Positions 46,568 to 58,752 of a stretch of 64,000 bases of DNA are shown here, piece by piece. Position 1 is the first letter of the stretch, and each line of letters opens with the position of its first letter. The notes under the pieces are model-generated. The model was not told the DNA's origin, made no database searches, and saw only the letters and a program-made list of their open reading frames with translations. The stretch is from Cryptomeria japonica. Taxonomy: Eukaryota; Streptophyta; Pinopsida; Cupressales; Cupressaceae. Where the stretch lies: NCBI RefSeq assembly GCF_030272615.1, contig NC_081407.1, positions 434,470,730-434,534,729 on the forward strand, read 5' to 3'. The position numbers and the translations under genes are program-made.

Positions 46568-47683
46568 TGTGTGTGTGAAAAAGGGTCTATAGCTGTAAGC
46601 ACAACACTTCAATTAAGTCATTACATGTATGGTTAGTAAATCAATAATCAATAAATAATAAACCATAACAAAGCGACTAATTGCCTTCTAAAAGATGCGA
46701 GTATAAGATTGCTCTCAGATTTTTTATAAGCAATACCAGTGACTAGACTACACCAAGACGAAGGATTTAATCTATATGATATTAACTATATGGATGCAAA
46801 ATGGATGAATAATTCAAGCAATAATGAAATAAACTAAATATGGATGCAAATAATTTTAAAAAGCACAATGTATTCAATGACTCCAGAGTGAAATTAGCGT
46901 GATAATAATCTCCAAGCGTGTTCTCAAAAATCTTTGGGGTGAATTGAATGAGAGCCGAGGATTGAATTTATAGAGAATCACAAGAGAAAAGCTCAATTTA
47001 GGATTAACTGAAAATAACTGAGAAATCAAGTTTAATTAACCTTGAGATAGATTCCAATTATAGTTTGATTAAAATGCATTTAAATTAGAAGTCCATGTTG
47101 CATTGGAAATAATAATAAATTAATTCCATACATTTGTGATAAAAATAGATAATTCTTTTATTTATTCAAGAAAAGAGTCTTTTTAATGCAACTGAACTTC
47201 TTTTTTTCTGAAAAGCTTTGAGTTCCAATTTTAGAGAATAATTCAATAATTCAATTTAATTGCTTTTCTGATTTCAAGTTCTAAATTTAGAAAAAGAAAT
47301 AATATCTCAAGTTTGATTTCTCTCTCAATTCAATTCTTTTATTTTATTTTCAATTCAACTCTTGCTTTGTAATTAATTCTTTTTTTTGTAATAAATTAAT
47401 TCCTTTTGCATGATTAAATGGCAAATTTATTAATTAATTAAATATGCAAGGATATTTAATAAATTAAAATAGGATAATTGATCAAAATGATATTCTTGGA
47501 AATGATTCAATTAATTAAATAAATATTTAATTAATATTGAGTAATTGATTTGCCATATGATATTTGATGATTAAAGAATTAATAATGTGCCCAAGGTTGA
47601 TTTAATTGCCTTTGGTTAGGACCTTGGTGATGTTGTCAAGATTAGGGCCCCATGGTTTAGATGACCATTTTTAGGGTATTACA
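46568..47683 (-). repeat. 3' LTR of the 17-kb element
   Basis: Nearly identical to 62,674-63,784; differences are scattered substitutions and small indels. It ends (plus strand) CATTTTTAGGGTATTACA. Confidence 0.93.
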
Positions 47684-47697
47684 TTTGCCCCTCTTTG
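47684..47697 (-). other. Polypurine tract of the 17-kb element
   Basis: Minus strand CAAAGAGGGGCAAA directly before the TGTAATACC start of the 3' LTR. Confidence 0.8.
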
Positions 47698-48857
47698 AAT
47701 TAATGTGCGAGCAGTGTGTTGGTTCAAAGAATATGTGATGTCTAGGAGATGTCAGTTATGAACTTGATTGATCACGAACTAGATGAAGAGCAAGGTGTTT
47801 AGCTTGATTCGAAGCGATGAAGCTGAATGAAGTCAGATTAAAGCGATACCGATCCCGAACTTGATTGAACTAAGGAACGATAGAAAACAAAAGATACCGA
47901 ACTTGAACTTGATTGATCAAGAAGCGGATCTTACTGATCTAGAACTTGATTGATCTAGACACAGCGAGTAAAGATAAAAATTGATCTTGAACTTGATTGA
48001 TCAAGATATGATGAGTAAAAACTAAACTGTCCAATTTGATTTGAAGCAATGAAACTAAACACCTGCTTAGATTTAGCGTGTGATCAAAGATACTCTTTAA
48101 ACTTTTGATTAAGTTTAAACGAATAATCAACTTGATGAAAAGTGATGAAACTGATTAATGTTAAGAGACTAATTCAGATGAAGACAAACATCAGCTTGAT
48201 TTGAAGCGATGAAACTGATATGCCCCTAGCGATTGATTCGATTCAGATGATCGAGAGATCTCAACTTGATGTGAAGCGATGAAGCTGAGATGCCCCTTAG
48301 CAATAAGAATTGATTTTCTTTAGTTGAAAAGATTTTTGCTTGACTTTTGATAAAGATAAAAAAAAATTCTCGACATGTGAGATGTGAGGTCATAAGGTTG
48401 TGAGGATGCCCCCTCAGGAGAGAAATCAAAAGATAGTGAGGGTACATTATAGGCAATTGTTGGCAATAATTGCAATTTGAGCACAAAGAATAATTCTAAG
48501 GAATATTTAAAAATTTGGCGTTGATTGATTTTGAATTGAGCGCAAAGTTGTTGTGTAGAATAAAATTAAGATTCAACATTGATTCATGAGAAATTGAGCG
48601 CAATTTGAAGAAAGAATGAGCATTTGATGAAAAGCGCTAAGTGGTCCAAATTTTGAAATTGACTAGTATGATCTCGAATTTTGATTTTGATCTCGAAAAT
48701 GGAATCAGAATGGGAAAATTAGCTAAAGGTACAATTTTCATGTCCATCGGAGCAAGTTGAAAAATTAGGTGTTTGGCTATATATGGGACAAAAGTGTCAT
48801 TTTCAAATCATTTTAACCCTCCAAGTTTGAAAATTCAAAAAGCCTTCTGCGAAGAAA
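47698..48857. other. Non-coding stretch with dispersed repeats
   Basis: Five imperfect copies of CTTGATTTGAAGCGATGAAA with CTGA-like ends lie near 47,800, 48,032, 48,128, 48,192 and 48,262, mixed with ACTTGATTGATC words. No ORF is supported. It is the 3' untranslated part of the element or the upstream region of the PMD gene. Confidence 0.55.
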
Positions 48858-51210
48858 ATGGTGGTCCCTACTCGTACTCTTCGATTCGAGCGCCAGAGAT
48901 GACATAATCAACCCCGAAACTATGAGCCAGCAGTAAGTGGTCAATCTTAAGCCTCTTTATGTTTTCAATTTTGAATTTTTTTGTTCATTTTTCAAGTTTT
49001 TCACATGTTTGGGGTCGGGTTTCACGTTTTGTCATGCGAGACAAGATTCTGTCTCGTACGAGTTACTGTTAAATTTTATATTGTCATTTTAGGCCACTAG
49101 AATTGTCGTTCAGACCCTACCTGTGTATCGTACGACATGTTTGTAAAAAGACCATTTTGTCGTGCGAAGTCTAATAATGTGTTGTGGGAATGTTTTATCG
49201 TACGAAAGTCAATCCTAACTCATACGAGATGTTGTTCTTCTGTGTTTTGTCATTCGGGAAACAGTGGGCATTTTTGAAGATCAAAACTTGAAATTTTGAT
49301 TTTGCACTTGACTTAGTTGGATTTGCGTGATGTTTTACTTCTCTTGTAGGCTCGTTTGGAATGTTTTCTGATGCTTCGTTGTTGGGTTTTTTGTAGGTTC
49401 GATTACCTCCTGTTCTTTTCAAATGTGTTTATCCTCCTACCATGGCATTTGTACGACATTTATCAGAGGTTGATCAAGCTCATATTGACTTGTGCGGTTT
49501 GACTCATCTTCTTGGTTTACCAGATATCTGTGTGAATCACGGTATGCTCACAACATTGGTTGAGCGTTTCCATTCAGAGCATAACATGTTTCATTTGCCA
49601 GTGGGGGAGATGACCATCACTCCCGAGGATGTACATAGGATCCTTCGTATCCCTTTTGTTGGGGATAAGGTGGATTATGATGCAACATTGTTACCTGGAC
49701 TATAGGCAGTTAGACATGTACTTAGGGATCCAGACATTTTGACTCGTTCCATTAGTTGGGATGTGATGATGAGAAAATACATCGAGGAGTTTCCACTGGC
49801 GTGTGTTCGAGCAGGATTTATCGGCTGTTTTCTGATGCCAGATAGAGGGCAACAGGGTTTTCAGTGTGGATGGGGCAGGATGCTAGAGAGATTGATGGAG
49901 ACCCCTCAGAGGCTTGGCTGGGGTTCTTGTATATTGGCCCACATGTATCGCAAGATGCATGAGATTGTATATAGGGATGGCAGGAGCATGGCTGCAGGTG
50001 TATTTATTTTACAGGTTTGGGCTTGGGAGCACCTCCCAATTTGTCAGCCTATAGTAGATGATAGTAGAGAGCTTGGGCAGCCGATTATATAGATTATATA
50101 TAGGTATGCTGGTTATGTCACACAACCTCATCTGGGCAAGACCAATTTTTGGCGGCGACAGCTTGATAACTGTAGTATGGAGACTGTACAGGGGCTTAGA
50201 GCCATGGGATGACTGGCGATTGGTATGCAGGGACCTTTTTGTGACTCGCCCTCTTATTGGCAGATCGCAGATGATAGTGGAGCGGTTTGTAGTAGCACAG
50301 GTGATGAGGCAGTATGGCCGGCCTTAGGGGGTATCATAGGAGTATACAATGTATGCTCGATATGCTAATGAGGAGAGGCAAGGATGGTCACCGAGGTTAT
50401 CCTATGCCTTGAGTATGCAGGAGCTGACTGGTCTACAATGACTGAGATAGGACTACCTGGATGATATTGTGGATGCGGGGGTATTGCCCTAGTTTTAAGA
50501 TTGGTTCCAACAACATCCGTTTCCTAGATTAACAAATCCAGTTGAGAAGGCGCCTCATATTGAGGAGATTGAGGATGATGCCCCCGCACCAGGACAAGGC
50601 CAGGGACAGAGACAAGGACGAGGACAGAGAGTCAAGGCTCAAATGCAGGCATGTGGCGATCTTGGTGCTAGCAGTAGCAGGGTTCCAGCTGGGGTTGCAC
50701 AACAGAGGGGTGAGCGCAGATCCCTAGGGTATGTAGGAGTGAGATTGGGTGGAGCTAAAGAGGAGCGAGCAGATTCGAGACAGGTTCGGCAGTAACATGA
50801 GGAGCAGGGTGGAGGTGGAGAGCTTGCGAGAGAACAGGGGACTGACACAGGACGGTCGATGAGAGCACGTCTTGCAAAGCTGCAGTCACAGTTGACAGTG
50901 GCTCAGACTCAGCTGGCGGAGCGAGATCGAAAGCTTGTAGATCTTAGGGCTGAGCACGATCACCAGATCTCAGAGATGAGAGAAGAGACGAGAGCAGAGA
51001 TAGAGGCCTTGCGACAGGAGGTCCTTCTGCAGACTAGTAGAGCAGCCTACTATGTTGCAGCATATAGCATTGCGGTTCCAGTTGCGCAGTAGGTCATTCG
51101 CTACTCGCAGTATATGGCACAGTCAGAGGGAGCTCGGACACCTCGTCAAGATCCCGGTCATGAGGCTCCTCCTCCTCCACCAGGCAATGAGGGAGAGGCC
51201 GAGAGCTAGA
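48858..51210 (+). pseudogene. Plant-mobile-domain (PMD) gene, two exons, decayed
   Basis: The gene opposes the host element. Exon 1 (48,858-48,932) begins MVVPTRTLRFE and has a TGA at 48,900. A GTAAGT...TTTTTTGTAG intron (48,933-49,396) joins in phase to exon 2, which reads VRLPPVLFKCVYPP before the ATG at 49,442. PMD hallmarks are HLPVGEMTITPEDVHRIL (about 49,595), WDVMMRKY, LQVWAWEHLP-like QVWAWEHLP (about 50,015), FWRRQLDN and, after a frameshift near 50,165, VVWRLYRGLEPWDDW and VERFVVAQVMRQYG. A Gly/Gln/Arg-rich segment and a coiled coil (50,859-51,050) end the protein near 51,210. Stops lie at 49,703 and 50,090 and at several later positions. PMD proteins are known both as transposon-borne proteins and as host silencing factors (MAIN/MAIL family). 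Confidence 0.75.
48933..49396 (+). other. Putative intron of the PMD gene
   Basis: Canonical GTAAGT donor, T-rich tract and TTGTAG acceptor; both sides stay in the same frame. It contains a cluster of CGTACG words. Inferred, not proven. Confidence 0.55.
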
Positions 51211-54200
51211 TATTCTTTTTGTAGCTCAAATATTTTTTGTAGACGCACCCATTTTTTGTAGCCTATACGATTCTTGCTCTGATGGGAGTTTGTATATGTC
51301 ATTTGACATCATTTTGTACTCTTAGACTTTATACGATATATATATATATACGAGATTCGATTTGACTTCATCGTACTTGTGTTGATTCATTTACGAGATG
51401 TCTTTTATATGCTTTATTCTATATGTATGCATTTCTTTTCAGTATGTAATGCAAATGATTATGGATGTCTATTTTTGCTTCTTTTCATACGCAAATAGAT
51501 GAATGTGTAATGAGTAATATGAAATGCAATTTTTTATTTTCTATGCAATAAGATGAATGCAGATGAGTGAATAATGAAATGTATGAATCTATATTAAATG
51601 TTTATGTATGCAGCTAAACATCTCAAAACACAAGTACTCGATCGAAGAAATGATGATAATTAGACCACTTAGCGTAAGAAATGATGATGCTTTCAGCTCT
51701 CATTCAGAAGATAAAGAGATTATTACCATACTGAAATCACTCTAGATTCACAAAAATGCAAAATGATATGCAAAATGCAACCTAAACCTAGCCACTAGAT
51801 TTAAAATTCTTAAGATTCATCACCGAGTATAACGAACACAACATGCAGGTTAGAGTTCCTTTCTTTTTCAATGTACAATATTTATTATCTTGTCCGCAAT
51901 GACCCTTTTTTCATTCATATCCTTGGACAGATTTCGCAGGGACCCGAATTGCATCATAAAGAAATTCCCTCAAAACAAACAAAGAAATGATGTGGACCTC
52001 CCTGTAGCATACAAATAAGCGGAGTCGAGGTATGTGAGGCAATTTCACTTTGATGTGAAGGCTCTTATCACATACACCCAACTGATTTAGATGTTTCCAG
52101 ATCATTGGGATCATTCCTACAAGCAGAAAACAAGGAAAATATTATGCCCCCAATCCTTGCTCCTCTTAGTCACAATAGACTTCCTCGAGTTACTCAGAGG
52201 GATAATATTGAAAACCAATATAAAAGACAACATACAAAGAAAATTTTCATTCATAGCTCAAACTATTTAGTGATTGTTTTCCATTATGTTGTTTTGCTTG
52301 TTTACTCAGTGATAAAACTCTTTGGTAGTTAGGAAACAGGTGACTGACTCAGAGTGGATGACCACGATTCATTGACGGAAAGATGACTTGGTTGACATTG
52401 CTTAGGATATGTAATGTGCTCAGTCGATTAACCTAAGACTAGGACGTTGATTAGTTTCGAGTCATGAAGGTTCGAACGAACCAAGATGTCACAAAAGTGA
52501 CTGAAATTATATGTACAAGAGAAAGCAAAGATGCAACACTTCAGTATAGGAGATAAGACTAACCTGGACAAAATCCAGCAGCCATATTGATCGATGTCAT
52601 TGTTTTGATTTGATAATTGATAGGAATGCCTGGTTTCAAAGAGTAAGTACCCCGTATAAGACCGATTTGTCTGGTTTCGAGTGTACCCTTCCTTGTATAA
52701 GACATGTTGATGTTTGATAGAGTTTGATAGATTGATTAACAAGACATACGATAAGTTTGATTGCAGACTTTGAGAGTTTGTCTATGGTTGATTTGGTTTG
52801 AAGGGTAGTTTATGCTTTCTTGCTTTAGTTTTTCAGTTTTTTTTTTTTTGTAAGTTTTTTATTTTTAGGATTTTGTCCAAGACATTTAATAATTTTTTTA
52901 AGGATTTTCTCAGCTATGCCCCCAGTGTACAAACCTATATGACAGGATGATCTGCAAAATGCATGTGGGGACAATGAATTCTCAATATGACCTATGTTAA
53001 TGCAATATGCATGATGAAGATGCATTTCCTATTCGAACAAGGATGACGTGTTTGTTTAGCACTTTGTAATACATCAATTCAATTGGAGGTACAAAACATT
53101 TCATAGCTAAGCGGTCAATCGATCCTTAAAGTCCCTTGGAACATCCAAATCAACACACTTAGTCACTAGGATTTACAAATGGAGACGCAGAAAACTTCCC
53201 CATAGATTCTTGAAACTTTGATCTTCTTTTGCCCATGTGAGTGCAAATGAGTTAATTCCCTCTCTTGTGTTCACTAAAGATCCTTAGCATCCTATATGAC
53301 TAGCTACATGGATTATTCTAACTTCATAAGCATCCCGAATAGAGCCTCGTTGCCAGCAAGCCTTGAGAGCTCCGACGAGGTTATAGACTATAATTTATTG
53401 AATATTTCTCCATTGCCAGTAGGCGTTCATAGCCCTGATGGAGTTACTCACATGGTCCCATAGTCAATATTTATGTCGCACTTTGTATGCATGATATTTC
53501 AGTTATATATCATTTCTCTTTTGCCTTAAGAATATTTGGCATAGCATTTTTTTTCTTTTTTCTTTCTTTCTTTTTTGCCTTGACTTGTAAGTAATGAAAC
53601 CTACTTGGGTGTGAAAATTACAGCGGCGCTGAAGTAGAATTTTAGATTTTTCACTAGTCATATGATCAACTAGGTGTCTAGAATGAATTAGATATTTTTT
53701 TAATGTGTTTGAGATATAGCAATTGATAGATTTTGGGTTAACAAGTCTCAAATAGTGAAATCACTACCCAACCATAATTAAAGTGTCGTCATAGGGTAAT
53801 GTTGAAAATGAATGACCTTAGGACGTCCAAGGCTTCATGTCCAAATATCCAAGAAAGGAGATGACCCTTGTTTGTCTTGAATGCAAACAAATGATAAATG
53901 TGGAAAGTTGCCTTGTTTTATTAATGGTACTATATGCAAATGCAGAAATTGTATGAATGAGATGCATTTGAAAAAGAAATTGTATGTGATGCAGTGCTTT
54001 GAATAAAATGGTATGCAATGCAAAAAGAAAAACCTAAACTAACCCAACCCTTAGATATGATATCGTTGAAGGTGCATGTTGTTCATAGGGTCAGGGAGTT
54101 TTGTGTAAGTAGTTCATTGGTCCAGCATAAAGAGGTCTTTCCAAGAAGGACTCAGCGAAGTGTACATTTCCAACATCTCCAATGTTGATTTCCTTAGTTT

Positions 54201-54326
54201 TTTGAATTTTGTGATGAAACTAGGTTAAAGTCTTATACAATGGCTCAGATATTGAAAGTTTGGTGCATGAGCGAATGGAAACGATTGTGGTATCACCATT
54301 GGCACACATCTTGAGGGATGGTGGAT
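51211..54326 (-). other. Non-coding interior of the 17-kb element
   Basis: No supported ORF. It has a short AT run near 51,341-51,350, several GATGAATGCA-like words and a pair of related hairpins at 53,345-53,443. Minus-strand ORFs here (51,911-52,114, 52,428-52,742, 53,503-53,751, 53,818-54,018) show no pol motif. Confidence 0.5.
53345..53443. repeat. Two tandem hairpins with paired base changes
   Basis: Hairpin 1 (53,345-53,380) has stem CCTCGT/ACGAGG. Hairpin 2 (53,408-53,443) has stem CTCCAT/ATGGAG. Both have TGCCAG after the left arm, and an inner stem AGC/GCT versus GGC/GCC. They look like a duplicated structured unit. Confidence 0.65.
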
Positions 54327-54971
54327 TTATGGAGGAAAAGTGGATCTCAAATTTTGAGATTTGGATGGAGGAACAATCAGGGACTTTGGGACATAAGGTT
54401 CCAAAATAGATGAAAGAGGTGATGGAGAAATGGATTTGGAAGGTTTGAATGGAGGAACAATAATCTTGGCTGTGGATTTGGATTTTTCTTTAGATAGTTG
54501 TGCTTCAAGGAGATGCTTAGGGATCCACATGGTTTTCAATTTTCCATTCTTTTGTAGTTTCTCAGAACGCATTGCTTCTACAAGTGCCTAAGGAACCCAT
54601 ATAGCTTTTGATTTTTCTTTCTTTTGGTCAGTGAACCTTTGTGTCTTTCTAGATGGATGGAAGGTACACGAAGATGTACGCCTTTGTTGATCCTGCACAA
54701 GGGATGGAGGAATATAGGTTCCTAAAATGGATGGAAGAGATGAAGGGGAAGGCATGTACCTAGATTTTGGTTTAGTAGGGATACCACCATTTTGAGGAAT
54801 GTCATTGAGACCATGATTCTTAATAGTTTCTTTAACATGAAGGGGTTCTTGCTTGTGAAGGTCTACCCCTTTACGTTTATAAATATTTTGACTTGTAGGA
54901 TCATGAGAGGGCTTTGTAGGCATGATGGATCCTTGAGGTGAACGTGGAGGATTATGACAAGGAGATGAAGG
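54327..54971 (-). pseudogene. Gag-like ORF of the 17-kb element, downstream part
   Basis: Continues the minus-strand gag-like reading from 59,214 after the nested Copia. It is Pro/Ser/Lys-rich, with two related segments: one near 54,745 (SLPSILGTYIP) and one near 54,410 (PLSSILEPYVP). Each is preceded by a basic block of the KSKAIWVP/KLKTMWIP kind. This suggests an internal repeat of about 330 bp. No enzymatic motif. It ends at 54,327. Confidence 0.55.
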
Positions 54972-55430
54972 TGTTGGTGTAAATAATTATTCATCATGGA
55001 TATTATTACAATTTACTTAAGTTTACTTAGGAAATGCATTTCATATTAGTTTGGGTATGAGACACTTGGGTGTTTGTGCCACATTGGGATAGTGTGTAGG
55101 AGAATTTCCACCTTTTATGGTGTGATCTTGTTGTTACACTCCACATTTAGTGGGTGATCCACCTCATGTGGACTATTATATTATTTCTCCCACCTACCCA
55201 CACCTAATTCCTACCTACCCTTGTTTCTTATTGAGCCACATGTCATGTTTGTTTGCTCACATATCCATATAGCCTTGCCTATATAAGCAGACTCATATTC
55301 ATTGTATGTAATGTTTAATGATCCAGTTGATCATATTTTTCATCTTGATAGAATACAGTTTATTTCTATCATCCATTTTGTTCTCTCTTATTTGTGCTTT
55401 CCATTGCCTCTTGATCTTGGAAAAATATCA
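54972..55430 (+). repeat. 5' LTR of the gag-protease Copia
   Basis: Starts TGTTGGTGTAAATAATT and ends AAAATATCA. Contains CCTATATAAGC near 55,278, a likely TATA box with transcription starting downstream. Confidence 0.93.
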
Positions 55431-55432
55431 CA

Positions 55433-55445
55433 TGGTATCAGAGCC
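55433..55445 (+). other. Primer-binding site
   Basis: TGGTATCAGAGCC, exact tRNA-iMet type. Confidence 0.93.
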
Positions 55446-56254
55446 ATTAGAGTGTCATTGGTTTGCTAATTGAGAGAAATTTGATGCTATTTGGGGTTTG
55501 CATTTTGGATCTTTCTATTGCAGGTTTTTATTGAAGCTTGATGGGTCAAATATGAGGTTCTCATTGGATTGAGGAGGTCCAAGAAAGTCAGTTTTGCCTT
55601 TTGTTTCATCCAAATCGGACTTCGAAGGCCAAATCTAGAGGCATTTGAAGTTTGACGTTGCAGCAAAAATTTTCCAAAAATTATAATTTTGCAGGCAATT
55701 TTCAAATAGCGATATCTCACTCATCCGGACTCGTTTTTATGAGCAACTTTTTTTTGTTTTGGGGTATAATTTCGCGATTTGAATAGTGGTGCGGATTTGT
55801 CTGATTTTTGGATACAGGTCTTTCAAAAATCGCGAAATCTAGATTTTTACAACTTTGGAGGCTTCGTTTGGGCTCATATGGACTCCTTTTCGAGTGCCGT
55901 TTTTTTTGAAAGTGCATATTTTTTCATCTACTTTCATAATCTACCATCTATTTGTAGTGATTTTAAGTAGAAATAGTACTTTCAATATTTGGCCATTTTT
56001 GGCATATTTGATACTTGCATTTTGTTCGGATCTTAGTTTAGATCACTAGCAGTATTTGTTGAAGTCTCTTAGATCTCATTTTTGAGAAGTTGTAAATTGA
56101 AATCAGAAGTCCACTTTGCCTTGTTTTGCAAGTGGCCCATTGTATACACACTAGTGCCAAAATCATAATTTTTTGGGGGGGTACTTTGATTGAGTGAATT
56201 TGGGAGGGTGTCTCTTATGCTTTTGTGCTCTTGTGTTCCTTCCTTTCTGCTGCT
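55446..56254 (+). other. Leader of the gag-protease Copia
   Basis: About 810 bp without a supported ORF; longer than usual for a small Copia. Contains two related CAGATTTTTCGCGAAAT-like segments near 55,770 and 55,820. Confidence 0.5.
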
Positions 56255-58291
56255 ATGGGTTCTTCTAAGTTTCCTCTCTTAACTCCTCATAATTATGCTA
56301 CTTGGAAAATTGATGCATGGAGTAAACTTATGGAAAAAAGACTAACTCATTACATTGATGGAACTATTGTTGCTCCCGCTGATCCTAAGGTTGATCTAGT
56401 TGGTCACTTGGATTGGCTCACTAAAAATATCATGGCAATTGGTACCTTAAGAAAGTATGTATCAAAAGATCTCATCTGTCATATTGAGAAGTGTACTCTA
56501 ATCAAGGATGCTTGGCAAAAGTTTCAAGACTTGTATGGTCAAGTTGATGAGATTAGGGGATATCAAATTGATAGTGATCTCACCATGTTAGATCCCAAGA
56601 ACTTTGATACTATACAAGATTATGTCACTAAGGAAAATGAGTTGAGGGCACAACTCAAAGATTGTGGCATTGATAAGAAGGATACTCAATTGATATTCAA
56701 CTTGATAGGCAAGCTTCCATAAGAATATGCAGCATTTGTTTCTAGTTTCCAAACCCATAGGATGACAATGGGTTCAAGCTACACAATGTCTACATTTGAT
56801 TCTTTCAATGAAATGTTGATGATGGAACAAACTAAGTTGATAAGATTGGGCATTCTTAAGGCTTCTAAGTCTCAAGCATTAGTGGCAAATCAAGGGAACA
56901 AAGGAAATCAAGGAAAGCACAACTCAAACAAGAAGAAATGGCAATCAAAGCCTAAGGACAAAGCACCATCTTCTCCACAACAAGGAGATTCATCCTCTTC
57001 CAAGAGGGATAACTCACCAAAGAGGGAGAAACCTACTTGTGCCTATTGTAAAAAGTTTGGTCATGAGGAGCGTCGTTGCCATTCTAAGAAGATTGATGAG
57101 CTCACACATATCATCAAAAAGCATAACATTGATTTGCCTAATGTCTACAAGAAGGATGATTCATCAACTTCCACTTCCTCACATTCAAAAGGAAAAGGGA
57201 AAGCATTCATGGCTTCTACAAGTGGGAAGACTCACTCTTTTGGGACAAGAAAAGGAAAAGCTCTATGTGCTACTATCAGTCATGATTCAGAGAGATGGCT
57301 TCTAGATTCAGGGGATTCTCATCATATGGCATCTTCGCAGTCTATGTTCTCTACATTTGAGCCTTGCACCATGCTGCAGATATTGATGGGCAATCATACA
57401 TACATGGATGTGATTGGGAAAGGATCTATTAACATTGGGGATAACTCCTTCAATAATGTGTTGTGTGTACCCCACTTGACAATTAATATCCTTTCTATCT
57501 ATCAAATCACACATCACGCAACTAAGAGAGTTGTGGAGTTCACACCTGAGTCAGTTTTCATTAGAGACTTGGAGACTAGAGCTATCATTGCGACTGGGGT
57601 GGTTGATCATGCATCTCGGTTATACTCCTTTTCAGATTTTGTTGATGATGATGATTTCACATTTGATGATTCTACACATGATGATCACACTTCTTGTGAT
57701 GGTTCAATTTTTGAGGAGAACTTTGCACACTTGAACATGGGGATTCTCACATGTGAACCCATTCTTGAGTCTTGTATTTCATCTCCTCATATTGATATCA
57801 CATCACCTATTGTACCTGATGATGTGGATAGTGCGACAGTTTTGCTTTCATGTGATTCAATGCAGCAGGATATTCATTGTCTTCCAGCTTTAGATTAATG
57901 GGATGATTACTTGACAGACATTGCACGTTTGTTTGTGGAATCCTACATTGTAGATTTGGGAGACATCATTGATGACATTCATCTTCTCTTTGAGGAATAT
58001 GATCCTTCTTCGATTGTTGCGAGGGAACACTCTGACCCTCTTGTTCATTCTCTATATGATCATTCTTTCGAGGTTGACATGATTGTGGATACTTATGTAT
58101 ATCAGTTGGAGGAGGTCTCTTTATTTTTTGAGGAGACATGTGAGTCTTTGGGACATGTTCTACATCCATCTCCACTAGATCTTGGAGTGCCTTTTTCAAT
58201 AGTGTGGCACAGTTTACCACCTTTGGAGGGGGTATCTTTCACATCGACATGGGGACACTTGAGCAGTTTTCAAAGATTCCTTTCATCATGA
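56255..58291 (+). pseudogene. Copia gag-protease with acidic tail
   Basis: One frame of 679 codons with ATG at 56,255 (MGSSKFPLLTPHNYATW), stopped by TAA at 56,720 (probably a former CAA in LPQEY) and TAA at 57,896. Gag is UBN2-like (about 15-230). The zinc knuckle CAYCKKFGHEERRC is intact. The protease signature is WLLDSGDSHHM, where Ala is usual after Gly, so the catalytic Asp-Ser-Gly remains. After VPHLTINILSIYQI the usual integrase zinc finger never appears. Instead a long Asp/Glu-rich segment, DDDDFTFDDSTHDDH and onward, fills the rest, also beyond the second stop in the same frame. It may once have packaged itself with enzymes from autonomous Copia elements. Confidence 0.85.
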
Positions 58292-58752
58292 GTTTTTTTC
58301 ATACATCTTCCCTTCATGATTGGGGAGACTTCATGGATACACCTTTGGTTTTGTTTCTTCCTAAGGGGAGGAATGTTGTTCGACATTCATGGAGTATTTT
58401 CTTCATACATCGAGCTTCTATCATTGGTGCAGATTCCGCATTAAGGGGGGGCTTCCTAGCGTCTCTTCTTCTCTCATATTGGGGGGAATTTTTCCTCACA
58501 TGGGGTTTTGTTCCTCACATTCATCTATGAGAGTTTTGTTGTATGTTTTTCATCTCTCTTTTGGGGGAGGGTTTTTTCCCATTGGGTTTTTCTCTCTTTC
58601 CCCACTTTGTGAGAGATTTCATTGCATTGGTTTTCATGCATTTGCATTTGTACATGGGTACCTAACATGGCCTCGTAGCTGGGACCCATCTTGCATTGCT
58701 TAGTTGCATTGTAGACTTAAGTGCATTCCCCTAAGTTGCACTTAAGGGGGGG
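58292..58752 (+). other. 3' untranslated stretch with purine blocks
   Basis: Contains repeated GGGGGG blocks near 58,445, 58,483 and 58,565 before the true polypurine tract at about 58,744-58,752. Apparent ORFs here have no domain. Confidence 0.5.

Noticed and set aside
58204-58703. Two overlapping ORFs rich in Phe, Gly and Ser after the gag-protease frame
   Set aside because: They lie in the 3' untranslated stretch with G-run blocks and overlap one another; no domain.
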